Source: Myxococcales bacterium (GTDB taxonomy: Bacteria; Myxococcota_A; Polyangia; Nannocystales; Nannocystaceae). From it: a stretch of 64,000 nt of DNA. The position numbers and the translations under genes are program-made. How positions within the stretch are numbered: position 1 is the stretch's first letter; every line of letters starts with the position of its first letter. Shown one piece after another: positions 16,349 to 25,436 of the stretch. Under the pieces are notes generated by a model. It worked only from the letters and a program-made list of their open reading frames with translations. It ran no database searches and was not told where the DNA came from. The DNA lies in contig JACKDW010000015.1 in NCBI GenBank assembly GCA_020633295.1, forward strand, positions 1-64,000, in the 5' to 3' direction.

Positions 16349-18091
16349 GTGATCGATCCATCCACCGCCCTCCTGTCCGGCGCCGCCGGGGGCGCGGTGC
16401 TGGTCTGCGACGATGTCGACGACGCGTTCGCCTGTCCCCACGAGCAGCGCGTGTCGACGCGCGAGCTCGCCGAGCGGCTCGCGCTGGGCGATGTCGCGGT
16501 CGTCGCGACGCGCACGCCGAGCGCGTCGCTGGTCCGGGCGCTGCGACGCGATCCGCCGGGGCTGCTGGTGATCACCGGGTCGACCAACCCGCTCGCCGGC
16601 GACGAGTCCTTCGCGCGCGCGACCCTCACGCTCGGGCCCGAGGCGGCCGCGTGGGTGCACGTCGACGGCGGACCGTTCCTGCTGTGCGCGGCGACGCGGG
16701 CCGAGCTCGAGGCGCTCTCGCGGGTGATCGGCCGTGAGCGCGTCCGGCTCGCGCTGTGCCCGACGCCGCCCTGGCTGCTGCGCTGGTTACAGCAAACGGA
16801 CAGCCCCCTGTCGCGACTCGTGCCGCTCGGCTACGTCGCGGTCGAGGCGCTCTCGACCCCGTGGGCGCGCTGGTATCGCGAGGCCGCGCTCGCGGCCCTG
16901 CGACGCGACGGGCCGCACCCCGTGCTCGTGCCGCTCGGGCTGCGAGAGCCGCCCGAGGTCGACCAAGCGCTTGATCCGCGGCTCGCCTCGTTCGCCGCCG
17001 CGCACGCGCTCGAGTGCCTGACCGGGCCGGTGTTCCCGGCGCCGACGGTGGTCAGCGCGCTCGCGCAGGCGCGCGACTTCGCCGACGCGCCGACCGTGGC
17101 CAGCGAGGAGGCGCTGGCGCTGTGGTCCCAGGCCCGTCGGGCGGTGCCGCTGCTGGGCGCGACGGTCGGCATGGAGCGCCCCCGCGCCGGCCTGCCGCTG
17201 ACCGTCCCGACCGCCGCGTTCCTGGCCCAGCGTCCGCTGCTGCGACGCGCGAGCGCGCGCGCGATGCTCGACGAGCTGGCGGCGAGCGGTCGCAGCTCGC
17301 CGCTCGTCGGCGACGACGCGCCGGGCGACGACGCGCCGGGCGACGCGCTCGACGACGACGAGCGCGCCGAGCAGGACCGCGAGCTGCGGTCGCGCGCGCG
17401 CGAGGTGCTGCGCGGCGCGGGCCCGGTGCTGTCCGAGCACGAGAGCAAGGTCGTGCTGCGCGGCTTCGGCATCGAGATCACGCGTCAGGCCGTCGCCTCG
17501 TCGGCCAGCGGCGCGGCCCACTTCGCGGAGCGCATCGGCTTCCCCGTCGTGCTCAAGGCGGTCAGCCCGGACCTGCGCCGCAAGCAGGAGCTCGGCGCGG
17601 TGGCCCTCGACCAAGCGACGGCCGCGAGCGTGCGGCGGGCCTACAGCACGATCCTGCGCAACGTCGAGCAGCACGCGCCGACGGCTCGGCTCGACGGGGT
17701 GCTGGTCGCCGAGCAGATCGGCGAGGGGCTCGAGATCGAGTGCGGCGTCGTGCGCATGGACGACGACGCGTTCGCCATCTACGGGCGCGCCGTGGGCGTG
17801 CCGACCCCCCAGGAGTTCGTGCTCGCGCCCGCTCCGCTCACGCCCGAGTTCGCGCTGCTCTTGGCCACCGCGGTGCTCGCCCAGGTCCCCGTCCCGGCCC
17901 TGCGGCGGCGCGCCGACCCGGCGCCGGAGGAGCTCGCCGCCCTGCTGACGCGGCTCAACGCGCTGACCGAGGCCTGCGGCGATCGCCTGCTCTCGGTCGA
18001 GCTCAACCCGATCCGGCTCGTCGGTCCGCCGCGCGGCTACGTGACCCTCGACGCCCGGATCGTCCAGCGCGCCCACCTCGACGGGCTTTGA
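16349..18091 (+). CDS. ATP-grasp domain protein related to NDP-forming acyl-CoA synthetases
   Basis: Predicted 580 residues from GTG 16349. The C-terminal 230 residues (from LSEHESKVVLRGFGIEITRQ) carry the ATP-grasp_5 pattern of acetyl-CoA/acyl-CoA synthetases (ADP-forming) and protein acyltransferases, for example IGFPVVLKAVSPDLRRKQELGAV, shown as FPVVLKAVSP, and LVAEQIGEGLEIECGV. The N-terminal 330 residues do not show the CoA-binding domains I would expect. A short acidic linker near residue 320 contains a tandem GDDAP repeat. Either an unusual fusion or a divergent ligase. It lies 75 nt after the ETF-like gene on the same strand. Confidence 0.75.
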   Translation: MIDPSTALLSGAAGGAVLVCDDVDDAFACPHEQRVSTRELAERLALGDVAVVATRTPSASLVRALRRDPPGLLVITGSTNPLAGDESFARATLTLGPEAAAWVHVDGGPFLLCAATRAELEALSRVIGRERVRLALCPTPPWLLRWLQQTDSPLSRLVPLGYVAVEALSTPWARWYREAALAALRRDGPHPVLVPLGLREPPEVDQALDPRLASFAAAHALECLTGPVFPAPTVVSALAQARDFADAPTVASEEALALWSQARRAVPLLGATVGMERPRAGLPLTVPTAAFLAQRPLLRRASARAMLDELAASGRSSPLVGDDAPGDDAPGDALDDDERAEQDRELRSRAREVLRGAGPVLSEHESKVVLRGFGIEITRQAVASSASGAAHFAERIGFPVVLKAVSPDLRRKQELGAVALDQATAASVRRAYSTILRNVEQHAPTARLDGVLVAEQIGEGLEIECGVVRMDDDAFAIYGRAVGVPTPQEFVLAPAPLTPEFALLLATAVLAQVPVPALRRRADPAPEELAALLTRLNALTEACGDRLLSVELNPIRLVGPPRGYVTLDARIVQRAHLDGL

Positions 18092-18150
18092 GCGACGCCG
18101 GCTGACCCGCGCGCGCTCCTCGAGGTACCAAGAGCCAGTCAGGGATCGCC

Positions 18151-19101
18151 ATGGAATCGACGACCTTCACCTACCCCGGCGCCGACGGCCTCGACATCTT
18201 TACCTACCGCTGGGCGCCAGATCCGTCGCGCGGCCGCCCGCGCGCGGCGATCCAGATCGCCCACGGGATGGTCGAGCACGCCGCCCGCTACGCGCACGTC
18301 GCCGACGCGCTCGTCCACGCGGGCTACGTCGTCTACGCCAACGATCACCGCGGCCACGGGCGCACGGCGCCGACCGAGGACGACCTCGCGTTCTTCTCGA
18401 GCCGCGACGGCTGGCACAAGCTGGTCGCCGACGTGCACACGCTGAGCGAGCGCGTGCGCGCCGAGCACCCGTCGCTCCCGCTGGTGCTGCTCGGGCACAG
18501 CATGGGCTCGTTCGCGGCCCAGCACTGCATGGCCGAGTACGGCCCCGACTACGACGCGGTCGTGCTCTCGGGCTCGTCGAACGGGCCGGGCGCGCTGCTG
18601 GTGCGCGGGGGCATGCTCGCCGCCCAGATCGAGCGCCGGCGGATCGGCCCGCGGGGCCGCAGCGAGCTCCTGGGTAAGCTGTCCTTTGGGCCCTATAACA
18701 ACAAGATCAAGCGCCCGCGCACCGAGTTCGACTGGCTCTCGCGCGACCCGGCGGTCGTCGACGCCTACATCGCCGATCCGCGCTGCGGCGTGCTGGCGAC
18801 GACGCAGATGTGGCTCGACATGATGACGGGCTTCACCGTGATGTCGCGCCCGCGCACCCGCGACAAGATCCCGAAGAACCTGCCGGTCTACGTGTTCTCC
18901 GGCACGATGGACCCGGTGGGCGGCTACGGCAAGGGCGTGCGCGAGCTGATCAAGGCGCTGACGCGCCACGGGCTCACGCGCGTCAGCCACCGCCTGTACG
19001 CGGGCGGTCGCCACGAGATGCTCAACGAGACCAACAAGGACGAGGTCATCGGCGACCTGCTGGTCTGGCTCGACGAGACGCTGCCGCGCGAGGGCGCGTA
19101 G
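18151..19101 (+). CDS. Alpha/beta hydrolase, monoacylglycerol lipase type
   Basis: Predicted 316 residues. The hydrolase triad is visible: nucleophile Ser in GHSMGS, acid in FSGTMDPVGG, and His in GGRHEMLNETN. The oxyanion region is IQIAHGMVEHAARY and the next strand YANDHRGHGRTAP, as in Hydrolase_4 (serine aminopeptidase S33-like) and monoacylglycerol lipases. No signal peptide, so cytoplasmic. Likely substrate is a lipid ester, by family only. It is convergent with the nucleotidyltransferase gene, with an inverted repeat between them. Confidence 0.9.
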   Translation: MESTTFTYPGADGLDIFTYRWAPDPSRGRPRAAIQIAHGMVEHAARYAHVADALVHAGYVVYANDHRGHGRTAPTEDDLAFFSSRDGWHKLVADVHTLSERVRAEHPSLPLVLLGHSMGSFAAQHCMAEYGPDYDAVVLSGSSNGPGALLVRGGMLAAQIERRRIGPRGRSELLGKLSFGPYNNKIKRPRTEFDWLSRDPAVVDAYIADPRCGVLATTQMWLDMMTGFTVMSRPRTRDKIPKNLPVYVFSGTMDPVGGYGKGVRELIKALTRHGLTRVSHRLYAGGRHEMLNETNKDEVIGDLLVWLDETLPREGA

Positions 19102-19102
19102 C

Positions 19103-19142
19103 CGCGGTCGTGACAGGGCGGCCGCGCGGCCGCGCGACCGCG
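19103..19142. terminator. Inverted repeat between convergent hydrolase and nucleotidyltransferase genes
   Basis: Arms CGCGGTCG (19103-19110) and CGACCGCG (19135-19142) are exact complements, and the loop itself is GC-palindromic (GCGGCCGC-type). The position, between converging stop codons, fits a bidirectional terminator. No T-run. Confidence 0.45.
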
Positions 19143-19164
19143 ACGACGGAGTCAGCGCTTCGAG

Positions 19165-20484
19165 CTATGACTGTGCGCGCGCGAGCTGCAGCGCGAGCTC
19201 GAGGCGCGCGCGCGCGACCTCCAGCAGCCGCGCGCGGGTGTTGTCGGCGGGCGTCTCGACCACGTGGAGCAGCAGCGCCCGCAGCAGGAAGCCGATCGCC
19301 TTGCCCGGCTTGACGATGCCGGCCGCCACGAGGTCGCCGCCCTTGATCGCGAGCTCGCCGACGGTCAGCGCGGCCTCGGCGGTCGCCGCGTCGACGCGCG
19401 CGCGCTGGGCGGGGTCGACCTCGAGCAGGTCGAGCGTGTCGGCGAGGTGCTCGCGGCCGCCGAGCTCCACCAGCAAGCGCCGGAGCGCCGCGGCGTCCTC
19501 CTCGCTCGCGAGCGCGGCGCGGCGCGGATCGGTCAGCGCCAGGACGCGCCGACGCTCCTCGCGGCTGGGCTTGAGCCCGTCGATCGCCGCCTCGACCCCC
19601 GCGCGATCCTCGCGACGCGGCCAGAGCAGCCGCGCGAGCCGGACGACCGCGTCGGGCTTGTCCGCGCCGAGGCCGATCCGATCGACCGCCGCGATGGCCT
19701 CGCGCCGCGCGTCCTCCTCGAGCGCGCCGAGCACGATCGGCCACATGCCGGTCTCGGCCATCGGCAGCAGCCCGAGCGAGGGACGTCGCGCGCCGAGCAG
19801 CTTGATCAGCTCGACGCGCACGCGCTCGCGGCTGACCTTGGCGAGGATCTCGAGCGCGCCGCCGATCGCGTCGTGGGTCGCCGCGTCCAGGCGGTAGCCG
19901 AGCGTCGCGCAGAAGCGCACCGCTCGCATGGCCCGAAGGCCATCTTCACCGAAGCGCGCGACCGGGTCGCCGACGGCCCGGATCACGCCGCGGTTGAGGT
20001 CGCGCAGCCCGTCGAAGCAGTCGGTGAAGACGCGCGTCAGCGGGTTCCAGGCGAACGCGTTGACGGTGAAGTCGCGGCGCGCCAGATCGGCCTCGAGCTC
20101 GCGGAGGAACTCGACCTCGGACGGGCGGCGCCCGTCGACGTAGTCGCCCTCGCCGCGGAAGGTCGTGACCTCGGTGACGACGCGCCGCGCCCCCTTGCCG
20201 AGCACGACGGTGACGGTCCCGTGCTCGACGCCGGTGGGGATGGTCTTGCGAAACAGCCGCGTCACCTCGTCGGGCGTCGCGCTCGTCGCCAGGTCCCAGT
20301 CGCCGCGCGCGCGGCCGAGCAGGCAGTCCCGCACGGCGCCGCCCACGAGCACGACCTCGTGGCCCGCGTCGTGCAGCGTGCGCGCCACGGTCATCAGCGA
20401 CGACGGCAGCGACTGCGCCTCGAGCAGGCGGCAGGCTGCGGCGGCGGTCTCGGGGATCGGCGTGGCCTCGCGCTCGTCAGACAT
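19165..20484 (-). CDS. tRNA nucleotidyltransferase / poly(A) polymerase family
   Basis: Predicted 439 residues. Start ATG 20484 has GAGGAG about 5 nt upstream. The class II nucleotidyltransferase motifs are clear: VVLVGGAVRDCLLG, GDWDLATSA with the two catalytic aspartates, RRDFTVNAFAW, and the template motif EDGLRAMRAVRF. CCA-adding enzymes and PcnB-type poly(A) polymerases share this core and cannot be told apart here. The C-terminal helical part carries no recognisable HD domain. The protein has no membrane segment. It is not obviously in an operon with its neighbours. Confidence 0.9.
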   Translation of the reverse strand: MSDEREATPIPETAAAACRLLEAQSLPSSLMTVARTLHDAGHEVVLVGGAVRDCLLGRARGDWDLATSATPDEVTRLFRKTIPTGVEHGTVTVVLGKGARRVVTEVTTFRGEGDYVDGRRPSEVEFLRELEADLARRDFTVNAFAWNPLTRVFTDCFDGLRDLNRGVIRAVGDPVARFGEDGLRAMRAVRFCATLGYRLDAATHDAIGGALEILAKVSRERVRVELIKLLGARRPSLGLLPMAETGMWPIVLGALEEDARREAIAAVDRIGLGADKPDAVVRLARLLWPRREDRAGVEAAIDGLKPSREERRRVLALTDPRRAALASEEDAAALRRLLVELGGREHLADTLDLLEVDPAQRARVDAATAEAALTVGELAIKGGDLVAAGIVKPGKAIGFLLRALLLHVVETPADNTRARLLEVARARLELALQLARAQS

Positions 20485-20576
20485 GCTCTCCTCAATCTCG
20501 ACGCTCAGGCGCGACGCGCGGGCTCGACGCGCGCGACGGCGGCGGTCGCCAACGCTACCCCCACCGCCCGCGCCGC

Positions 20577-22556
20577 TCAAGCGCGCGCGGGCGGAGCGGC
20601 CGGGGTCGCCGGTCGATCGCGCGCGGGCGCGTCCGTGTCCGCCGGCAGGGTGAAGTAGAACGTGCAGCCGGCGCCCGGGCCCGCCGACTCGACCCAGAGC
20701 TCGCCGCCGTGGGCCTCGATCACGCGCCGCGAGACCGTCAGCCCGATCCCGGCGCCGGGGCTGCCCGGGTCGAGCCGCTCGAACAGCCCGAAGATCCGCT
20801 CGTGAAATTGCGGATCGACGCCGACGCCGTTGTCGGTGACGCCGCAGCGCACCCAGGCGCCGCCCTGGATCAGCTCCGCGTGCACGCGCACCGTCGGCGC
20901 CTCCTGATCGCCCGTGAAGGTCACCGCGTTCTCGATGAGGTGCTGGAGCGCCGTGGAGATCCGCGCTCGATCGCCGCGCGCGTCGGGGAGCGGCGCGTCG
21001 ATCACGATCCGCGCGCGCGCGCCGGCTCCGGACGCCGAGACGCAGCGAACGATCGCGCGCGCGACCTCCGAGAGCGAGACCGTCACCGGCTCCACGGGCC
21101 TCGCGACGCGGGAGAGGTCGAGCAGGCTGTCGAGCAGCTGGCGCATGGTCTCGGCCGCGCGCGCGACCCGACCCAGATCGGCGCGCGCGCGCGTCACGTC
21201 GCCGCGCTCGAGGTCGCGCTCGATGAACCGGAGGAAGCCCTGGATCGTCAGCAGCGGGCTCTTGAGATCGTGCGTCGCGGTGATCGTGAAGCGCTCGAGC
21301 TCGGCGTTCTTGTCGGCGAGCTCCCCGAGCAGCCGCTCGCGCTCGCGCTCGGCGCGGGTGCGCTCGGTGACGTCCTGCACCGCGCCGACGATCCGCGCCG
21401 GCGCGCCGCGCTCGCTGAAGATCGTCTGGCTCGCGTGCGCGAGCACGTGTCGCACCTCGCCGTCTGGCCGGCGGATCCGGTACTCGAGGGGCGGCGGCGA
21501 CTCGCCGGCCGCGAGCGCGCGCGCGAGCGCGGCGTGGATCGCCGCCGCGTCGTCGGGGTGGACGAACGCGGTCACCTGCGCGTCGACGCCGGGCAGCGCG
21601 AAGGTCTCGGGCGAGACGCCGTGGATCCGGTACATCTGCTCGCTCCAGCTCGTGCTGCCGCCCGGCAGCTCGATCGACCAGCTCCCGGTGTTGCTGAGGC
21701 GCTGGGCGATCTCGAGCAGCTCCTCGCGCTCGCGCAGCCGCGTCTCGCTCTCGCGCCGCTGCGTGATGTCCTGGACCGCGCCGAGCAGCGCCTGGCTGCC
21801 GCGCCCGATCTGCAGGCGCCCGGCGAGGTGGCGACGACCGCCGTCCGGACGCGTCACGCAGTACTCGATCGTCGGCTCGCCCTCGTCGTGCGGACCGAGC
21901 ATGAACGCCTCGACGCGCGCGCGGTCGTCCTCACAGACGCCCGCGAGCAGCGTCTCGCGGACCTCCTCGGGCGTGAGCGTGAGGTACTCCTCGGACCCGC
22001 GGGGCGCGGCGCCGTGCAGCTCCAGCAGCGCGCGCACGCACTCGAAGCGCGCGCTCTCGGGGTCGAAGCGCCAGCTGCCGAGGCCGGCGAGGCGCTGCGC
22101 GTTGCGCAGCAGCGCGCTCTTGTCGGCGAGCTCGCGCTTGGCCAGCTCGCGCGCCGTGACGTCGCGGACCAGCATCAGGATGCCGCCGTACAGCGGCTCG
22201 CTCGTGAGATCGAGCAGCACCGACGACAGGTAGCGCCAGCCGCCGCGCTTGTGACGGACGCGCGCGACGAACGAGGGCGCGGCGACGTGCCCCGCGGTGA
22301 CGCGCGCCTCGGCGACTTTCTCGTCCCCGGGCGCGACGTCTTCGGCGTGCGTGAATTCGCCGGGCGAGCGCCCGATCATCTCCTCGGGCTCGTAGCCGAG
22401 GACGGCGCGCACGGACTCGCTCGCGCGGATGAAGCGGCCGTCCGCGCCGACCACCAGCGCGCAGTCGGCCATGGCCTCGACGACGCCGCCGAAGCTGCGC
22501 AGGCGACCCCGCAGCGCGTCGAGCTGCGCTCCACGAGCGCCCGGCGCCTCGCTCAT
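20577..22556 (-). CDS. Multi-PAS sensor histidine kinase
   Basis: Predicted 659 residues, no transmembrane helices, so cytoplasmic. Three PAS/PAC units occupy about 20-135, 150-265 and 285-400, each ending in the typical VQD(V/I)T motif. A coiled linker leads to the DHp helix with the phosphoacceptor H429 (ATHDLKSPLLTIQGF). The ATPase domain has the N box (LIENAVTF, N543), G1 (DNGVGVDPQF) and G2 (GAGIGLTVSRRVIEAHGG). The ATG overlaps the upstream gene's stop (ATGA), so it is co-translated with the REC-PAS-GGDEF-EAL protein. That pairing suggests one signalling unit, with the kinase able to phosphorylate the neighbour's receiver domain, but this is inference. Confidence 0.92.
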   Translation of the reverse strand: MSEAPGARGAQLDALRGRLRSFGGVVEAMADCALVVGADGRFIRASESVRAVLGYEPEEMIGRSPGEFTHAEDVAPGDEKVAEARVTAGHVAAPSFVARVRHKRGGWRYLSSVLLDLTSEPLYGGILMLVRDVTARELAKRELADKSALLRNAQRLAGLGSWRFDPESARFECVRALLELHGAAPRGSEEYLTLTPEEVRETLLAGVCEDDRARVEAFMLGPHDEGEPTIEYCVTRPDGGRRHLAGRLQIGRGSQALLGAVQDITQRRESETRLREREELLEIAQRLSNTGSWSIELPGGSTSWSEQMYRIHGVSPETFALPGVDAQVTAFVHPDDAAAIHAALARALAAGESPPPLEYRIRRPDGEVRHVLAHASQTIFSERGAPARIVGAVQDVTERTRAERERERLLGELADKNAELERFTITATHDLKSPLLTIQGFLRFIERDLERGDVTRARADLGRVARAAETMRQLLDSLLDLSRVARPVEPVTVSLSEVARAIVRCVSASGAGARARIVIDAPLPDARGDRARISTALQHLIENAVTFTGDQEAPTVRVHAELIQGGAWVRCGVTDNGVGVDPQFHERIFGLFERLDPGSPGAGIGLTVSRRVIEAHGGELWVESAGPGAGCTFYFTLPADTDAPARDRPATPAAPPARA

Positions 22557-24751
22557 CCGTCGCGCTCCTCCGGCTGGACCCCGACGTCCCACGGCAGCGC
22601 GTCCGCGGTCAGCAGCGCGTCGACCTTCGCGGCCGGCAGCGGGCGCGCGAACAGGTAGCCCTGCGCGCTCGTGCAGCCGAGCGCCTGCAGGCGCGCGAGC
22701 TGCTGCGGGGTCTCGACGCCCTCGGCGGTCACGCGCATGTTGAGGTGCCGCCCGAGCACGATGATCGTCTGCACGATCGCCGACTCGCGATCGCCCAGCG
22801 CGAGGTGCCCGATGAACGAGCGATCGATCTTCAGCGCGTGGATCGGGAAGCGGTGCAGGTAGCTGAGCGAGGAGTAGCCGACGCCGAAGTCGTCGAGGTG
22901 CAGCTCGACGCCGAGCTCGTACAGCCCGTCGATGGTCCGGCGCGCCTCGTCTGAGCCGCTGACGAGGATGCCCTCGGTGATCTCGAGCGCGAGCGTGCTC
23001 GGCTCGATCCCGCCGTCCGCGAGCGCCGCCCGGACCGCGTCGACGAGCGTGTCGTCGGAGAGCTGGTGACCGGAGAGGTTGACGCTGACGCGCAGCGATC
23101 GCGCGTCCGCGCGCTCCAGCGCCTGCCAGGCCGCGAGCTGTCGGCACGCGCGCTGGAGCACCCAGCGATCGAGCGGGATCACGAGACCTGTCTCCTCGGC
23201 CAGCGGCATGAAGACGCCCGGCGAGAGCAGCCCGCGGGTCGGGTGGCGCCAGCGCACGAGCGCCTCGAAGCCGTGCAGGCGGCCGTCCGCGAGCGAGACG
23301 ATCGGCTGGTAGTGGACCTCGAATTGCCCCCCGTCGAGCGCGTGGCGCAGATCGTTGTGGAGCTGCAGCGTCGCGCGCACGCGCGTGTGCATGCTGGCGT
23401 CGAACACCGCGTGACGGGCCTTGCCGATGTTCTTGGCGTGGTACATCGCGATGTCGGCGTCGCGCAGGTACTCCTCGGGGCGCGTGCGCGCGGACGAGGA
23501 CAGCACGATGCCGATGCTCGTCGTCACGAACAGGCTGTGACCGCCGAGCTTGAACGGCTGCGAGAGCAGCCCGTGGATCCGGCGCGCGGCCGCCTCGGGC
23601 TCCTCGATCCCGCTCACGTCGCGCATCAGGATCATCAGCTCGTCGCCGCCGAAGCGCGCGATCGTGTGGCGCGCGCCGAGGCCCCCCTGCACGCGACGCG
23701 CGATCGAGACGAGCATGCGATCGCCGACCGCGTGCCCGAGGCTCTCGTTGACGAGCTTGAAGCGATCGAGGTCGAGGAACAGCACCGCGAAGCGCGCCCC
23801 GGACGACTGCGCGCGCGCGATCTCGCCCTCGAGCAGCGCCATGAACAGCGCGCGGTTCGGCAGCCCCGTGAGCTCGTCGCGCTGGGCCAGGCGGTTGAGC
23901 CGCGCCTCGGCCTGCTTGCTCTCGTGGATGTCGGTGATCGAGCCGACCATGCGCTCGGGTCGCCCCTCGTCGTCCCAGATCGCCTGCGCGCGCGAGCGAA
24001 ACCACCGGTAGCCGTCGAAGCGCGTGTCGATCCGCAGCTCGACGTCGTAGTCCTCGCCGCGGTCGAGGTGGGCGTCGATCGCGGCCTCGACCGCGACGCG
24101 ATCCTCGGGGTGCACGCGCCCGAGCAGCGAGTCGATCGACGGCGCGAGCGCGCCCTCCTCGACGCCGAGCAGCTCGAGGAAGCGCGGCGCGTAATAGACC
24201 TCGCGCGTGCCCAGGTGCCAGTCCCACACGCCGTCGCTGGTGCCCTGCACCGCGAGGTTGAAGCGGTCCTCGCTGGCCCGCAGCGCTCGCTCGACGCGCC
24301 GGCGCTCGACGAGGTTGTTCCACTCCCGCAGCGCGCGCTCGACGATGTGCGCCATGTCGAGAAAGGTCGCCGGTGACTTCACGAGGTAGTCGAGCGCGCC
24401 CGCTCGCATGGCGTCGACGGCCGCCTGCTCGCTGCCGTGCGAGGTCATGACCACGACCGGGCGGCGCGGCTCCCCGCGCGGGATCAGCTCGGTCCCGACG
24501 CCGTCCGGGAGCCGAAGGTCGACGAGCAAGAGTTCGGGCGAGACGCGCTCGATCAGCTCCCTCGCCTCGCGCAGGCTCGCCGCCCGCTCGAGGGTGTAGG
24601 GCGCGTCCTCGAGGGCGCGCGCGATCAGGGCGACATGGCCCGCGTCGTCATCAACGACCAGGATCGTACGGCGTCGCGCTGGCTCGCGCTCCCCGTCCCT
24701 TCCGCTCCGGTCCACCACTCGGCAGCGCAAGTGTACCGCGCCGACGTACAT
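22553..24751 (-). CDS. REC-PAS-GGDEF-EAL cyclic-di-GMP regulator
   Basis: Predicted 732 residues. An N-terminal receiver domain (about 28-140) has DDD at 34-36, phospho-Asp D78 (LLLVDLRLPDG) and Lys125. It is followed by a PAS domain (about 155-280), a GGDEF domain with the signature FGGDEL (368-372) and an EAL domain with FEALVRW, TEGI, LDDFGVGYSSLSYL, KIDRSF and AEGVE. The EAL residues look catalytic. The last residue of GGDEF is Leu instead of Phe, which is often tolerated. Both synthesis and hydrolysis of c-di-GMP are possible and the balance cannot be read. Start may instead be GTG 24718 or 24715, nearer the receiver domain. Confidence 0.92.
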   Translation of the reverse strand: MYVGAVHLRCRVVDRSGRDGEREPARRRTILVVDDDAGHVALIARALEDAPYTLERAASLREARELIERVSPELLLVDLRLPDGVGTELIPRGEPRRPVVVMTSHGSEQAAVDAMRAGALDYLVKSPATFLDMAHIVERALREWNNLVERRRVERALRASEDRFNLAVQGTSDGVWDWHLGTREVYYAPRFLELLGVEEGALAPSIDSLLGRVHPEDRVAVEAAIDAHLDRGEDYDVELRIDTRFDGYRWFRSRAQAIWDDEGRPERMVGSITDIHESKQAEARLNRLAQRDELTGLPNRALFMALLEGEIARAQSSGARFAVLFLDLDRFKLVNESLGHAVGDRMLVSIARRVQGGLGARHTIARFGGDELMILMRDVSGIEEPEAAARRIHGLLSQPFKLGGHSLFVTTSIGIVLSSSARTRPEEYLRDADIAMYHAKNIGKARHAVFDASMHTRVRATLQLHNDLRHALDGGQFEVHYQPIVSLADGRLHGFEALVRWRHPTRGLLSPGVFMPLAEETGLVIPLDRWVLQRACRQLAAWQALERADARSLRVSVNLSGHQLSDDTLVDAVRAALADGGIEPSTLALEITEGILVSGSDEARRTIDGLYELGVELHLDDFGVGYSSLSYLHRFPIHALKIDRSFIGHLALGDRESAIVQTIIVLGRHLNMRVTAEGVETPQQLARLQALGCTSAQGYLFARPLPAAKVDALLTADALPWDVGVQPEERDG

Positions 24752-24911
24752 CGATGCGCGCGAACTCGACGCCCAATGTCGAGCGCCGACGGGGGCTCCG
24801 CCGGCGGCCGCGCGCGACGAGCGGGGTCTTGATCACCCACCGCCCGGGGGCGGAGCGAGCGTCGCGCTCACGCGGCGGCGAAACGCGGTTGCGCGCCGCG
24901 AGGACGACGAG

Positions 24912-25325
24912 TCAGTCCGCCGACTCGTCCCCGAGCGTGGCGAGCACGCGCAGCGCGTCGGTCACCGTGAAGATCCCGAGCACGTCGCGGGGGTGATCGC
25001 GGTCGACGATCACGACCGAGCCGTAGCGGTGGTCGTACATCTCGCGGGCGACCGCGTCGAGGTGGGCCTCGGGACCGCAGGTGAAGGGGTCCGGCGTCAT
25101 CGCCTCGGCCACGGTCATGTTCGCGTAGCGCTTGCCCGCGAGCGACTCGGCCAGGGAGATATCGCGCGTGCTCAGGATCCCCACGAGGTCATGGGCGTTG
25201 ACGACCGGGAGGTGGTGCGCCCGCAGCTCCGCCATGCGCTGCAGCGCGTCCTTGAGCGGCAGGTCGTGCTCAATCGTCTCGGGGGTCGCGGTCATGTAGT
25301 GCTTGATGTGCTTGAGCGTGGGCAT
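24912..25325 (-). CDS. CBS-domain protein
   Basis: Predicted 137 residues from ATG 25325 (an ATG at 25346 would add seven). Two CBS motifs: HYMTATPETIEHDLPLKDAL and VGILSTRDISLAES in the first, VAEAMTPDPFTCGPEAHL and VLGIFTVTDALRVLATL in the second. Such pairs bind adenine nucleotides and act as energy sensors. There is no attached enzyme, so it is a stand-alone CBS protein whose partner is unknown. Position between polA and the c-di-GMP gene does not reveal a role. Confidence 0.88.
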   Translation of the reverse strand: MPTLKHIKHYMTATPETIEHDLPLKDALQRMAELRAHHLPVVNAHDLVGILSTRDISLAESLAGKRYANMTVAEAMTPDPFTCGPEAHLDAVAREMYDHRYGSVVIVDRDHPRDVLGIFTVTDALRVLATLGDESAD

Positions 25326-25436
25326 GGGCTGGCGGCATTGTGTCACGAAGACCGAGCGCGTCGCGCCCGGAAGAATTTCGCGGTCGTCGTCCTCGGCGCG
25401 CGCCCTCGCGCTCGCGCGCCCCTCAGCGCCCGCGCG

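Noticed and set aside
20577..24323. One continuous 1,248-residue minus-strand frame
   Set aside because: Only its C-terminal part from 22556 is the kinase. The N-terminal part is a shadow of the GGDEF-EAL gene in another frame.
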